A DNA stretch of 64,000 nucleotides from Malus domestica (lineage: Eukaryota; Streptophyta; Magnoliopsida; Rosales; Rosaceae). The translations under genes and the position numbers were made by a program. The stretch is from positions 15,347,501 to 15,411,500 of the forward strand of contig NC_091673.1 of NCBI RefSeq assembly GCF_042453785.1. Reading direction: 5' to 3'. The notes under the pieces were generated by a model that saw only the letters and a program-made list of their open reading frames with translations, was not told where the DNA came from and did no database searches. Below are positions 33,811 to 47,734 of the stretch, in pieces; the first letter of the stretch is position 1, and each line of letters starts with the position of its first letter.

Positions 33811-36800
33811 TTAGATCACAAGTCCGTCAACAATGGTCGAATTTTTCAATAGGATGGTTATACCAGAGCGGATGTAGAACCCTTCCAACGATCTGTCAGC
33901 TTCCTGCACGCCCTGAAAATCCATGCATAAACGTTGAGAACAAATAGACTAATGCGCGTGGACGATTTACAGCCGTTAATTGTTAGAGGTTACTATTAAC
34001 AGAGACAGAGGGCACGTCGTACCTCCGAGTTTGCAATAACAACGTTCTTCCCGATCCTTGCGTTCTTGTCGATGATGCAGTCTCTGCACATGACATCAAG
34101 AGCCATGATAAGCAAATTATTTTGTTGAACACTGTAAAATTCATAAAAGATAGGGAGGTTTAAGCAGGTTGTACTTGATTTTCGTGTTCTCTCCAATTCC
34201 GACGGGAACTCTTCCTTCAGCTAACAGCGTCACTCTCTCAGAATCGGTTTCGTAGTAATCAGCACCGAGCATTACTGTATCCTGCGTGCATTTTGACAAT
34301 TTGCAGTTTGAGTTGCTCTTTCGCGTTGAATTTTAACAGATTGAGATTAACATTCTGTGGAATTTTATGGGACTGACCTTCAAGTGAACGTTCGAGTTTA
34401 TTCGCGATCTGATGCCGACAACGCTGTGCTCTATGAAGCTGTCAGTTAAGAAACTTCCATGCGATATGATGGAGTCAACAATCTGCACAAAAAGGAGGCA
34501 GATTAATGTTTTATATATGTTGGCGTTTCAGTAATTTTGCTGGGAGCTTCAAGTGCATATCAAAGACAGAGCTGACAACCTTGCTGTTGTCAATCTTCGA
34601 TGGAGGCAAGTTTCTTCTTGAAGTATACATCGGCTTTGCTGCATCGTAGAAACTAAACTTATTTGGCTGAAAGGTCGGGAAAAGAAGGGTACGTTAGATT
34701 CTATCTGTTACAGCAGAAGCTGCTTCTGCCACCATAGAAACAACCACCATTCGGAGGATCAGCTTTGCTTACATGCTCAGTGAGGGCAAGGTTGGCCTCG
34801 AAGAAGGATCGGATGGTTCCAATGTCTTCCCAGTAATCATTGAAGAGATAAGCCTGCACAGCGTTTTCACATGAAGAAACGTCATGGAATGCTGAATGAA
34901 CCCTCCAGGCAGAGCCAAAACACAAAGTGATAAGCAAAGGTAATTGAGTTCAAGTTAACGTAGAATACTCCCAGACAGAGATTTGATATCGACCTTTATG
35001 AAGAATTCCTTAGCTGAGGCAGGGATTATCTCTGATCCAAAGTCATTTGCAGTCGGAAAACGCCATCTGACTCAAATAGTTAGTGTAGTTTTCTCAAATT
35101 TCTTTTACACAGGGTGCGTGTTTGTGCGTTTGTGATTTATAAATTTTAATTCATAATACGACTGGCACCTTAAGAGATTCAGAAGTATCTCCTTCTTGAA
35201 GACATACACTCCCATGGAAGCAATGTATGGTTTCTTCAGAGCTTCCTCCACCGAAAGTCCCAAAACGGTCGTATCTACTGCCTGCAGATTGATGTATGTA
35301 CCAAATCCAGCATACAGGTATTCATATTCCAATGTCAATTCAGATTATTGTAGCTTACGCATGAGTATTACCATTGCCTTCAGGTCGTCTCCCTTAGGCT
35401 TTTCGCTGAATGATAGGACCCTTCCCTTCTTGTCTATCTTCATCAGACCGAAATCTGAGGCTCGGCTATCAGCGAAAGAGAGGAAAGTCTCAAAAGGTTG
35501 ATGGTCAATTGCTATAACAGAAACTGGAGTTGAAAAGAAATGTGTTGCGCAAGCTATACCTGTCATCCATCGGTAAACAAGAAATGGTAATATCTGCGCC
35601 GCTCTGCCTGTGATTCTGCAGTTTAATTGAGAGGTAAAGTTTGACGTATTTGAGAATTGACCTTTCGAATGTTTTCAGTTGAAGCAAAATTAATTGTTCC
35701 GCCTTACTTGAACGTAGTCCAAGTAGTCCATTCGATACAAATGATCTCCGGATAGAATCAGCACATCCTCAATGTCCTTGCTTCTTGCATCCTGCAGCAT
35801 GAAAAGCCATGCTGAAGTTTATAACGCCTCCCAAATTTAGGTCATCTGACTCGAATTTTATACAAGATATGAAAAATAACTTCGACGGGAAAGGGAGAAA
35901 GACAGTAACTTCCACTCTTTAATTCTTAATTTAATGCTTAGTCCTTAATGGCTCTTGCTCTTTAATATAACCCATAGCTCTCCAGATGTTCCCTCAGGAA
36001 CGATTGAAGATCTTGATCTTAACTGATTCCGTTTTCTAAAGAAAAATGGCCATCTAGCATTGTTTCCTAATCCTACAAGCTTTCGGGTTTGTCAACGGTT
36101 CCCTGGCAAAGACGAAGTTAATGAAAGGAAATTCTCTGGGAAACGTACTAAGTAGGGTACAGCTATTGTATCCCTCACGGTCCCTGACAAAAACGGAAAG
36201 CTGGCTGACACTGTCTTAGGGTTCGAATCGGTTAAGGATTACATGAACAGTTCCTCTCCCTTTGGTGACATTGTTGGACGGGTTGCTAGCAGGATACGCG
36301 GCGCTGCATTTCCCCTCTGAATGGAACTCTTTACAATATAGTTCCTAACGATGGTAACAACAGGATTCATGGTGGTCCAAAAGGATTCAGTCTTGTGATT
36401 TGGAAGGCAAAAAGATATGAACAAGAGAGCGCTAACCCTAGCATCCATTTCTCATATCACTGCTCTGATGGCGAAGGAGGATTTCTGGGTGATCTCCTTG
36501 TTAGTGTGATGAACAAACTCATTCGAAACAACCAAATGATTGTAACAATGAAAGCCACAGCTCTAAACAAGCCTACTCCAGTGAATCTAGCCGAACATGC
36601 TTTCTGGAACCCAGGTGGTCACAGCAGCAACATTTTCACCATTATGTACAGATTTTCAGATCCCATTTTACACCGGTGGATAGCCAGTTTATTCTACTGG
36701 TAAAATTGTGTCGGTGAACGAAACACCCTTGATTTCACCTCATCTCACAGCATCAGAAGCAGGATCAAGAAACTGCCTAACGGTTATGATATCAACTATG

Positions 36801-39133
36801 TGCTGGATGGTTTTAAGGGTGACAAAAAAAATCCGGAAGAGTGTTGGAGCTGGGGACAGATGCTCCAAGCATGCGGTTCTACACCGGTAACAACTTGAAG
36901 GGTGTGAAGGGAAAATGTGGATGCGTTTATAACCTACACACAGATCTATGTTTGGAGACTCGAGGCTTCCCTACCGCGGTAAATCATAGAAATTTCCCTT
37001 CACAAATTGTGACCAAATGGGAAAGCCTTACTATGCTGTTCAAGTTTACTACTTCTCCACAGCTTAGTTTTACATGGAATTTTCTGTCCTTGATATGTAT
37101 TAGCTTTTTCTTGAAGCTCAAGAAACAAAGAACCATTTTGAATTTTTTTTCCTGTTTACTAAATTGCTGTTTGTGAGTACCTCAAAAAGCCAATGGAACT
37201 GTCTGACGGCATCTGCAGTACCCTGGAACCACCTCTGCCCTGCCTCGCCGGGAGTTTGAGTAGCTGCTAGAACCTGGCATAGAGCGAAAGAATGATAGGT
37301 GATCTTGCAGAACATACATTGGCATAAATATAAATTCTAAATGCAGGCAGGCTAATCTTTACAGGGTTTGCGTAACATTTTGTACTTGATATACTTGGTG
37401 CTGATTAAGTCGGGATTAATTATGTTAATCGAAATGTACCTCTACATATCCGTCCCCGAAGGAGGTGCTGCTGCCAAAGTTGTACGCTCTGGAAATGTGT
37501 CTGTTGAGTGATGCTGAGTTGAACTGAGTGAGGATATAAACTTTGTTGATTCCACTGTTGATGCAGTTACTCATTGGTACATCAATCAGCCTGTATGCTC
37601 CTCCTATTGGAACCTAAAATGAAGAAGAACAAATGTAGAACAAGTAAGGGCAACATCCTCAACACCTTAGCGCCGGTTTAGTAACCATTTCGTTTTTTGT
37701 TTTTTTTTTTTCGGAAATAAAATTTGTCATACACTATTATGCTAGCAGTAACGCGTTAAACGTATGATCACTGGTTGGACTTACAAAGTCGCATTTAATA
37801 GATATTGTTTAAAACACAATGCGCACAAACTAGAGCAGAGTGCATCACATCTGCTATTTGCATTCATATTGTATCGATAATATATGGATATGTATATTTG
37901 TTATAACCATTATAAATGACACGTTAATTGTGTATTATTTAAAGAATGGACGCCTGTTTCATAGTCGGATGGAGTAAAGCTTGAAGTTTTGTAACAAGGA
38001 AGAGACTTACAGCAGGTTTTGCACGCCTCTTGGTGAGTGGGAAAAGCCGAGTACCAGCTCCGCCTCCCAGTATGATTGCAACGACCGTCCGTGGATTCCT
38101 CTTCCCAATATCTATGTCCCCCAACTGTCATATCCACCCAAAGCCCGTATATTAACTCCATATCATATGCAATGTTAATTGGGTAAGTATTAACATATCA
38201 AAGGCTTCTTATCAAGCCTAATTTGACAATGTTTAAATTTTCGTTTAATAATGCTAAGTTTATCGTCACATAACATTAAAGTCTAGTGGTATTATTCTTA
38301 ACTTGTGATTGAGTTATCTTTGAATATTAAGGATAACGAGTTTGATACCAATTTATTTCCCCGCTCCATAAAAAAAAATCTCAGGCCACTGTATAAATAT
38401 ATGGTTGTACCAAACAAAATATTATTGCTCATTTGTACAAAATTTCAATACCATATTATGTGAAATGTGATTATTAAATTAACATTTATTGAAATAAATG
38501 ATTTATTGACCTGACATGTATGTATTGTTTGTCATATAAAAAAATGCGGTTTGACTTGCATTATTGCTTTCGTTATTACTAAAATAAAAAATACAGTAGT
38601 TTTGGCACTCATCTTTTAGCCATATGTACTCGTAATGCATTTTTTTGAAAGTTTTTCTACGCTTGCAGAAGGCAGTAGGAGGCTAAAGAAAACGTGTTAA
38701 AATCACTAACCAAGAAAAAACGTGAACATTGAATAATGCCAAGCAATCTAAAGCCCAAGTAAACTTCAGAATTCAAGTGATGATTTTGTGGAGAGAAAAT
38801 CTCATAAAGACACAGCAAATCATGCATAAAATCAAATTTATGATTGGGAAGTAGCAAATTAATCAGTAAGTAATGCTTATTTACGTGGCGAGTTTAAGAG
38901 CTCACTTTGGCCTCGCCAGCTATATCAACAGCAATTGACATGCAAACATGCTTCCCAACCCTACTAGTCTTACCACCTCCAAGTTGTAGCTGAGGCAGGT
39001 TCAGTTTCTTCCCCATCATCTCTCCACTACAAAACTTCACAAGCCTCTTGTTCCTCCCCGGCGCTCCCGCCGCACGGTGCCATTGGCTGGGGGCGGAGAG
39101 CGAAATCCGGCAATGATCAGCTGACACGGCCAT
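33811..39133 (-). CDS. APL1: ADP-glucose pyrophosphorylase large subunit, APL1 type
   Basis: Regulatory large subunit of the plastid enzyme that makes ADP-glucose from glucose-1-phosphate and ATP for starch. Fifteen exons on minus: 39133-38906, 38124-38011, 37613-37440, 37273-37181, 35791-35708, 35615-35560, 35465-35372, 35281-35169, 35066-34994, 34853-34773, 34666-34580, 34482-34378, 34281-34175, 34083-34023 and 33912-33811. Phases join throughout, giving 523 residues, the family length. The first ~70 residues form a plastid transit peptide ([17 protein letters not shown], much like Arabidopsis APL1). Nucleotide loop [19 protein letters not shown] begins at Gly96. Other landmarks: [24 protein letters not shown], the [18 protein letters not shown] block, and the end [11 protein letters not shown]. 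No break seen. Intron 4 (35792-37180) carries an aldose epimerase pseudogene in the opposite sense. The APL1 assignment rests on the transit peptide and [10 protein letters not shown]. Confidence 0.96.
36046..37065 (+). pseudogene. Intronless aldose 1-epimerase (galactose mutarotase-like) pseudogene
   Basis: Starts ATG at 36046 and follows the plant galactose mutarotase-like protein in order: [20 protein letters not shown] (about 36150-36210), [17 protein letters not shown], then the open piece with [18 protein letters not shown] and [20 protein letters not shown], later [15 protein letters not shown]-like and [16 protein letters not shown]-type sequence, and [20 protein letters not shown] near the end. 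Plant genes of this family normally have introns; here the segments run on without any, so this is a processed copy. Frameshifts and stops interrupt it several times. It lies in APL1 intron 4 on the opposite strand. No poly(A) tail or target duplication was resolved. Confidence 0.82.
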
Positions 39134-40136
39134 TTTTTGCCCTTGGATGTAAATTCCCGGAAGGGGAAGGAAGCAATAGAGCTTGAATGTTTCTACATGG
39201 TATGCTTGTTAGCTGTTGGAGGATTAGGCCACGTTATCCGGACTCAATAGCATCCACCAGTTACATATTGTGTTTGTCTTCTAGTCACGAAGAAAAACTT
39301 GTAATTGCAGACTAGTCCCTCGTGACTTCTTTGAATTTATGAATCCGAGAAGAATATGCTTATGAGGGGCAGCCCTCGGCACGAGATTTTTGTGCATGCA
39401 TGCACTATATTGATAGAAAAAGAAAAAAAAATTAAGTCTGTTCAAATCGCTGTCATTGAAAAATATGTCTTAAATTTGATTTCTCTTACCTTATTGAAGT
39501 GTTAATGATAATTTTCTAATTAAATTCAATCTGAAACGAAAAGAGTTATTTATAAAAGTTATTTGGGCTTGGCTTCAATTATTTGGATGTTTTACCATTA
39601 AATTTGATTTCAAAAATTTTAATTTTTTTTATATTTTCAGTCGCCACCGTTCATGGTTATTTAATCAAGATCGCTTGAGCTCAACTACCAAAATAGTACT
39701 AGTGGGAAAAGAAAAATGGAAAAAGTATTAGAACGTCATGGTTTGGAAGGAATTTAATGATCGAGAGGATGAAGGATATGTGTCAAAGCCTAAGAAATTC
39801 CCTTCTTTCTGACATCAAATTCAATTCTCATTCACAAGTAAATCCAGATCCTTTTCCTATAGATCCTAGAGATACCGTGATCGTGACCGTTCATTGTACA
39901 TCGTGCAGTTAATTTTCGTTAGGTATTATTTATATTTAATTTTAAATTTTAAATTTTGGAATGATTTTTGACCGCACGAAATACGATGAACGGTCACGAT
40001 CACGGAATTCCTAGGATCCCTAAGAAAATGATCTGGTGAGGATCCTTTTCCATTTTCTCTTTGTCTAATATATTATAAATATTGTCTCCCAACAAAATAG
40101 AAAGTGCCCCTACATGTAATTTCTCTCTTCCACTAG
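39134..40136. other. APL1 upstream region with a foldback MITE near 39845-40050
   Basis: About 1 kb upstream of APL1, presumably holding its promoter. 39845-40050 is an imperfect inverted repeat: 'accgtgatcgtgaccgttca' near 39873 returns as 'tgaacggtcacgatcacgg' near 39985, with 'ggatcctttt' at the outer ends. Superfamily not resolved. Confidence 0.55.
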
Positions 40137-40141
40137 GTATG

Positions 40142-41608
40142 TGATAGGATTTTTACTACTCATGTGAACGGGCTTAAATCTCCTATTTTACTTGCAAGAA
40201 TCACAAGGTTATTGTAGTATAAACGGATCTCGCAATGTCGTCTCCACAGGGACTATTAAATAATTCGAAACTAATCAGATTCCATTTAATTATTGTAAAG
40301 TAGAAGTTTAGGTGATTGATTTTATAACCTAATTAAAATAAAAACGAAATTAATGAATTAAAATAAACAATCTGCAATATTAGAGCTAGAGAGAAAAGAA
40401 AACAGTTTTGGGAGAATAAAATTAAGAAAGCACTGGGGTTCCACCATCACCTAGCAATCCTATGAATTTTTACCAATTACTTATGATCTACATATGCCAC
40501 TTTGAAGGTTAGATTTTCCTAATTCATATTCTACTTGGAACCTCCAACATAGAACGTATATCTAACATGCAACCCGTCCGGACGTTCGGATCAAATTTGA
40601 ACATGAAAGACTCATTATGCTTTATGAAAATCCTTTGAAAAACCATGCAATCCTTAAGACGTGATATTCATCATAAGTGAAATTACAATTATTAATCACA
40701 AGAAGCCAGCGTCAATTTCAGGGAAACTTCCGACCAAAATTGCATCAAATTACTTTTCTAAAGATTCTAATGGTGATCAGGCATTAAGACAATTAGATAG
40801 TTTTTATCCTAGTAATTAACAATTCAAAGTATGCATGCAATCAATCATAAGCAATTAAATAAAAATCACATATTCATGCTAAGGCTCAAGGCTTCGCCCT
40901 AGCAAAAGAAATTAGTTCCGCATACTCATAATTGAAATCATAGAAAATATATTCAAGAAAATGATTGAAAACACCTTCAAGTAGAAAATCTCTAAAACCC
41001 TAACAATTCTCTCTGTCTCCAAAGTTGCATAAAATAAAGCGTAGAGAAAAATTGTAGACGGCCAAGCAATAAATCTGCTAAGCCCCCACACAAACCCTAG
41101 GAAACTAAAATTAATAAAAAAAACCAATAAATTAGGAAACATAACCTTAAATTAAATGGTAAAATTCGTCTAAAATCTGAACAGCCACGTTTTTTTACCC
41201 ATAAGCTGCTCCAAAACTGGCCCAATATAGCTGGATTTAATGTTTGGAATATTCTGAACACTTCTCCATAAGGCCACGAACCCATCCGAGGTCATCTTGG
41301 GCTCCAAAAATGCAATTTAAGCCCAAAAACGTCATTTTCCAACACTGCGCACTGCTTCTTTATTTTATCGCCACAAAATAACCGCCTGGTGAAAAAATCC
41401 CAAATTTTGATATGATCAAGCTAAGTGACTCACGAACGTCCTCCAACTGGAATTACTCCAAAATTTGTCCATTTGATCCTGTTTTGCTCCAGAGGAACTC
41501 GAGAGTCCTATATTGAAAATACAATTCAAAGTATCAAAATTCTTCCAATATATTAACCAAAATATACTAAGATTAGGGTAAAATATATAATATAAAATCT
41601 ATTCATCA
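40142..41608 (-). repeat. 3' LTR (element sense)
   Basis: Near-identical to 47735-49202; bordered by GTATG on the left and the polypurine tract on the right. Confidence 0.92.
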
Positions 41609-43129
41609 AATACCCCCAAACTTAGCTTTTTGCTTGTCCTCAAGCAAAACAGAATAAAAAAAAAACAACAATGAAACAATAGACCTTCCATAAATTAACC
41701 TCAAAGCAATCTAGGGACGGTCACCAAACTTAAGAGAATTAAACAATTTTCAAAATAAAATTAACCAAACCTTACACAACATTCTCAAGCGTAATGAGTG
41801 ACATAACCAATATCAATACAACTTACTCAACCCGGATAGGTATATGCAAACCAAAGCTTCCACTTCAAATCCTCTACCATGAATATCACTCACAAAGGAA
41901 TCACACATTAAAGGGTAGAGTGTTTCACTCAAATCATGATAAGCAATATAAAACCCCATAAGCTTGCTCTTCATCTCATCTCTTCACTAATGTAAATCAA
42001 TGCAACACCAAAGATCAAAGGTCTTTACAAGGGTTGTAACATTAGGCTAGGGTATGGGCTATCAAAGAAAGGATAGGGAAAAACTAAAACTTAAGAAATA
42101 CCAAGATATCTTCATAATGTAATTCAGTCGGCCCTCTTTTGAAACTTGAATCTTCTATTATTGGCGTCCAGGACTCATGTCATAAAGATGGAACAATTTC
42201 GAACTCTTCTTTTCTAATTTTTTTTTTTAAAGAATAAAAATAATACTAGACATGGTACCTCGGTACACGCCACTTCTTATTGTAGAACCCAACCTTTATC
42301 TTCCTTGATGTCCACTTGGTATCCCTTAAGTTATAGGGTATGGCTAAAATAGGTTAAATGTGTAGGGATGAATGTGGGTGATGAAAGAAAAGGCTAAGTG
42401 TTTGGCTTCAAAAGGGTAACTAGGGAAAATGAAACATAAAAAGGTGGTTAGAAAGGCTCAAACGATCCAAACATGGCCTTTATCATCTCTCTAATGTTGC
42501 ATGACTTAGGATTTCGCCTCGAGAGATATTGAAGCAAGTTCTAGTGAATGATAATGCTATCATGAAACTCACAAGAAAGAATATGCAAGAGGCTCAAAAT
42601 CTCACAAGGGTTCAATAAGTTTTCACTTTAAATCCATATATAGTTCTCTAAGTAAGAGATAATCATATTGACATTGGTTATTGGTTTAAAATAAACTTGA
42701 GAATGATCATGTAAGAATCAGATTAACCATATAAAACAATTGAATTTCCACAAAAGAAGAACCAATTCAAATAAGTTTGTTGACCTAGAAGAAAGCGAAT
42801 TATTATCATTGACTTATGGAAGGTCTAACTAAACGACTAAAGAAAAAGAAAATCTTTTTGGATTTTTGACATATTTCAATTTTTTTTCCTTCTTTCCAGC
42901 CATATAAAAACCATGAAAAACTAAGATTTACTTTCCCACCCCCAAAACTTATTTCACACTTTGTCCTCAAGGTGTGGAAAAATAAAAGAAACTAAATAAA
43001 CTAAAAAGAAACAAAACTAGAAAAGACAAAACAACAACCTAGACTAAATAAACTAGAAAAAAAAAATTATAAAAGAATCACCTGATTCGAAATCTAGACC
43101 TAGGGCCATGGGAAAAGATCATGGTGTGA

Positions 43130-44340
43130 CCACCTTTTAGCCTTGACAAAGAACACGTGGCAGCCATAGGGTTTGAAACCCAACGTGCAAAACAAAGGTC
43201 CAATATGAACATTTGATTCCCTTGAGATGAATGGGATGCAGCTGGCATCCTTGAGCACCGAGCCGAACGGCTCTTCTCCCCCTTTAATTCAAACCAAGTC
43301 TATCAGACATGGGACAACTCCAGCTGTGTACACGTAGCGCACATCACTGCATTAAGCTCCTTAGGATTCCAAAAGAACGGCTAGATCACTCTTACTTTTC
43401 TGAAGGCTTTGTAAACCGCAGGTCTCTCGCATTTCAACAGAGACCGAAAGAAGTCTTTCATTTCTCTCAGCCCCTATGTCGTTACAAAATGAAAAATAGC
43501 TCTCCATCTCTCACAGTTTTCTCTCATTTCCCCAATTCATCTATGCTCTCTTCTTCATTACTCTCAAAAACGCAAGAACCTTCTATCTCTTTAGAAAATC
43601 AGCCTCCTCCTCTCTCGTAATAGCACCAACCTTGCACCCTAAACCACACAACGATACTCACTCTTCTCGGCAAGAACCCCAAACCCACGCCTCTATCATA
43701 GAAATGGTAGCACATTTGAAGCTCAAATCTTCCCACAAAGGTAATCTTCGTCCGTGTTCCCTTTTTTTTTTCTTTTTTTTTGAGTCTTTGAGTAACTGGT
43801 TGAACACCATGGTTCTGTGACTGATGCATATTGGTCTCAGGTCTGTGTATAGTATGAATGTGCAAATGTCCATGACCTGAAAGCTCTGCAACGGCTATGG
43901 AAAAGGAACAACAACAAAGACTGTGCAGATCCGGTTCCTGCAAAGGTAAAAATCTTGTACTCCGTTCATGATGGGTTCCATTCCGTGAGACCGTTGCTTC
44001 ATTATGCCTGCATGTAAGTATACTAGTGTCGTATTTGTGTGCACAGGTTTTCGATCTAGAAGCTTAACCCTGACAAGGAAAATTCAAACCAGCTGCAACC
44101 TTGCAAATCCAAATCTTGCAAAGGTAAAATTTTATTCTGATGACCCCCCATTTGTGAAAATGCTGCCCATTACCCCCTGGATGTAATTAGACTGGTGTGG
44201 TATTTTGTGCAGAACAAGCGGATCCATGATAAATCCGAGGGAAAGAAGAGGGTGGACAAATATCAGTTTCAATAGACAAAAACGGCACAAGCTTCCAAGA
44301 GCCCAGATCGGTGCATCTGGGAGGTAAAATTTCATAACCT
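43130..44340 (+). other. Antisense, intron-like segments inside the Athila-like element
   Basis: On plus (antisense to the element) several exon-like pieces are followed by donor-like 'aag|gta' (near 43738, 43945, 44123, 44321) and preceded by acceptor-like 'tgtgcag' or 'ggtctcag' (near 43840, 44046, 44211). The pieces have no domain I recognise. It could be a captured host transcript region, an antisense unit of the element, or chance. Confidence 0.3.
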
Positions 44341-44893
44341 TGCAAGTTTAATTGTTGTAGATCTGGTAATAATAGTTGTACTCAGTTCTGTGGTGTATGG
44401 ATCTGTGATTTAACTGTGCCTCTCCTCCATGCATCGTAAAACTGAGCTGCAGAAAATGAACTGCTCAAAATTATGTTTCTGTGCTAGATCTGCAACAATC
44501 ACCCCCAAACTTGCATCTATGAATGACTGCTTTAAATTTCCAGCATAGTGTAGATGTGGGTGATGTTAATGTAGATTTGCTGCTGGGTGCATGATTCCAA
44601 TATATGATGCTCTTTATTTTCCACGTTGGCAACCTGCAATTAACAAAGATGCGTTAAAATAAAATAAAATAAACTAAAATAAACTGGGTAAATAAAATCA
44701 ACCTGCAATTTTCCATTTTTGAATTTTTTTTGTTGTTTTTTTTTTTTGTTTTTCATTTTTTTTTTGTGTGTGTTTTTGTTAAAGTCAAAATCAAACGAAA
44801 AATAAGATTAGGAAAGAGTTTAGAAAAATTGGGTTGCCTCCCAATTAGCGCTTTATTTTAAGTCTGTAGCTAGACGTTGCGGAAGTCCGGTGG

Positions 44894-47573
44894 CTAGATC
44901 ATTGGTTCGTTCAGAGTCAAAGACTCGTATGCACCAAATTTCCCTATGCATGGTTTTAGTTGATGTTTGGTAACCTTGAATGAGAAATCTGTGCCCTCAG
45001 CCTTGATGTCCACATTACCATTCTGAAAAACTTTAGTAACTAGAAAATGACCTTTCCATCGAGACTTTTGTTTTCCTGGAGATGATTTGAAATAAGAACT
45101 TAACAACCACACTTTTTTACCAAGCTTTATTTTTGCACAACTTGGACTGCTTTGCAATTTTTTATTGCCCTTGACATTCAAATGTTTTTGGTCAATCTGG
45201 TGGCAAATCACATTTTGAGTCTTTATGGGCAGCTTGCTAGTAGATGATCTGGTCACAAAATTGGCATGTGGTAAACCATTTAATACATCAACACGCATGC
45301 ATTCTTGCTTGTCACTTGAATGTATGCTTGCTTCAAACAACTTGAAAACAACAGTTTGATCTTCAACCCGGAATGTTAATGTTCCGGCTTCCACATCAAT
45401 AAGAGTTCGGGCTGTTGCTAGGAATAGGCGGCCCAAAATGATGAGTGTTGTCAAATCCTCATCCATGTCCAACACCATAAAATCAGCCGGTAAATATAAA
45501 TTGTCAACCTTCACAATAACATCTTCAATGACTCTTCTAGGGTAGATAATTGAACGGTCAGCCAATTGAATAATACTGGAGGTTGGCTTCAGCTCACCTT
45601 CACCTAAACGTTTAAAAACAGAATAAGGCATTAAGTTTACACTAGCACCTAAATCAATTAAAGCACTTTTAAAATCAGAATTGCCAATAGTACAAGAGAT
45701 AGTAAAACTCCCTAGATCTTTTTTCTTTAGAGGCAATTTATGCAATAAGACCGCACTGCATTGTTCTATTAGAATTACTTTCTCAGAATCCACAAGCTTC
45801 TTTTTCTTTGTACAAACGTCCTTCAAAAACTTGGCATAAGATGGAATGTTCTTGATTGCATCAATTAATGGAAGATTAATTTGAACTTTAGCTAAAGTCT
45901 TTATGAAATCTGTCAACTGTTGATCTTTAGTTTTAGGTTTCAACCTTTCGGGATAAGGCATAGGAGGCACATAAACACGTTCTGTAGTTTTTGTGATAGC
46001 TTCTGCAGTATTTTCGGATCTGTCTTGTGGCTGCCCAGAAGCTGCTGAAATTGCAGAATCTGCAAAAATTACAATTTTAGTTTGGGGCAGTTCTGCTGCC
46101 CGCGAATTTCCAACAGAATTTTCATGTCCGTTGTCATAACTTTTGCCAGACCGTAAAGTCCGAACCGCGTTGCATTCTTCTCGCCCTCTTGGATTAGGTA
46201 CTGTTTGACTAGGAAATGTACCCGGTGCTCTTTCTGAAACCTGCAAAGCAATCTGCCCAATTTGTTTTTCCATGTTTTTCATTGCTGCCTGTAGATTTTG
46301 GATTTCTTGAGTGGTAGTATTTGCTAATTTTTCAATTGCAACCTCCCAAGCAACCTTTGGTGCAGCAGGTTGTTGTACCAACTGTTGAAATTGAGGCCTA
46401 GAGTGCTGATCTTTGTCCCACTTTAAATTAGGATGATCTCTCCAACCTGAATTGTAGAAATTTAAATACGGGTCATATCTGGGACGCTGGAAATTGTTAA
46501 ATGCAATAACCTACTCTGCTGTAAAATCTGGACAAACGTCTTTATGTGGGCAGCTCGTAAAATCGTGAGTTATCATGTTGCAAATGCTACAAGCAACTTG
46601 TAAGGGCTGCTGTACAGCAACCTGTGAACCTGGTATTCTTTGTAATAACATGTCAAATTTTGCATCAAGCCTTTTCTCCATTTTTTCAATTTGTGCTGCA
46701 ATATATGGAGAGCCGTTAGACATCTCAAAAACAGACCTAGATTGTGGCTGCTCAACTGTCCACGGTTGTGTATCTGCTGCCATTCTTTCAAATAACAAAC
46801 AAGCCTCTTGTGCATTTTTATCTTTGTGCGAACCTCCGCATGAAGCGTTGACAAGAGTTTTTATAGTCATATTCAACCCTCTGAAAAATATATGCATTTG
46901 ATCAGTAGTGTTAATACCCGAATGTGGACATTTTGTAATCAACTCTTTGAACCGTTCCCACGCCTCATGAAACTCTTCATTTGGTTTTTGGGCAAATGAT
47001 AAAATCTGAGTTCTTATGTCAAGAGTCTTTGAAGCTGGATAATACTTGTTTAAAAAAATTTCACTGAGTTGGGCCCAAGTTGTAATGCTTCCAGATAGGA
47101 GTGTGAGAAGCCATCTCCTTGCTTGATCTTTCAGAGTGTAAGGAAGTCAACGGAGCTTAATAGATTCGGCTGAAAATCCTCTCACCAAAATATTTTTTGC
47201 ACCCCATTAAAAATTCTGCAATATGCATGTTTGGATCATCAGATGATAACCCATGAAATGTAGGTAGAATATTCAACATGTGTTGCTTTATTTCAAATGT
47301 AGACCCTTCCTCCACTGCCGAATAAGTAATACAATTTGGTATATTTGTGGTATGGGCTGTCAGTGAATCACGCAGGGGCAGACCAGCCTCTAGAATTACA
47401 AATGTCATTTTTTCTTTGCTGTGCAGGTCTCCAAAATTTAAAGACTGTAGAAAAGTTCCCTGCAGAGGAGGAACCCTCTGCAAAGTTTGCTCCCTGCGTT
47501 TCCTCCTTAAATTCTGCTCAAGTTCTGGATCAAGTGGAATCAATTTCTGCACTGTTGAACGGGTGCTGACCAT
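44894..47573 (-). pseudogene. Athila-like gag/protease region (fossil)
   Basis: Starts with MVSTRSTVQKLIPLDPELEQ near 47573; the middle has gag-type sequence (KNAQEACLLFERMAADTQPW) and the longest open part (46381-44894) carries a retropepsin-like stretch around DLGASVNLMPYSVFKRLG and ends in sequence like an integrase C-terminal tail (KSRWKGHFLVTKVFQNGNVD). Family: Athila branch of Ty3/Gypsy. Broken at a small number of points. Confidence 0.8.
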
Positions 47574-47710
47574 GCACAGATTTATGAAATCTGCACTACT
47601 GTACTGTTGTAATCTGTAAATATAAAATAAAAACGAAAATTAATTTTTTTTATATGTATAAACAGCAATAACTAATCGAAAATCTGATTAGAAGGAATTA
47701 TTTTGAATAA

Positions 47711-47728
47711 TCCCCGGCAACGGCGCCA
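47711..47728 (-). other. Primer binding site (tRNA-Asp)
   Basis: Minus-strand TGGCGCCGTTGCCGGGG matches the complement of the 3' end of plant tRNA-Asp, the usual Athila primer, a few bases inside the 5' LTR. Confidence 0.9.
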
Positions 47729-47734
47729 TTTTCT

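Noticed and set aside
38265-38370. SINE-like stretch in APL1 intron 1 ('agtctagtggtattattctt')
   Set aside because: Similar to the repeat at 7978-8140 but badly diverged and without clear ends; not listed as a feature.
43309-43620. 103-codon plus frame inside the Athila-like element
   Set aside because: Ser/Pro-rich, no known domain; kept only as part of the antisense intron-like observation.
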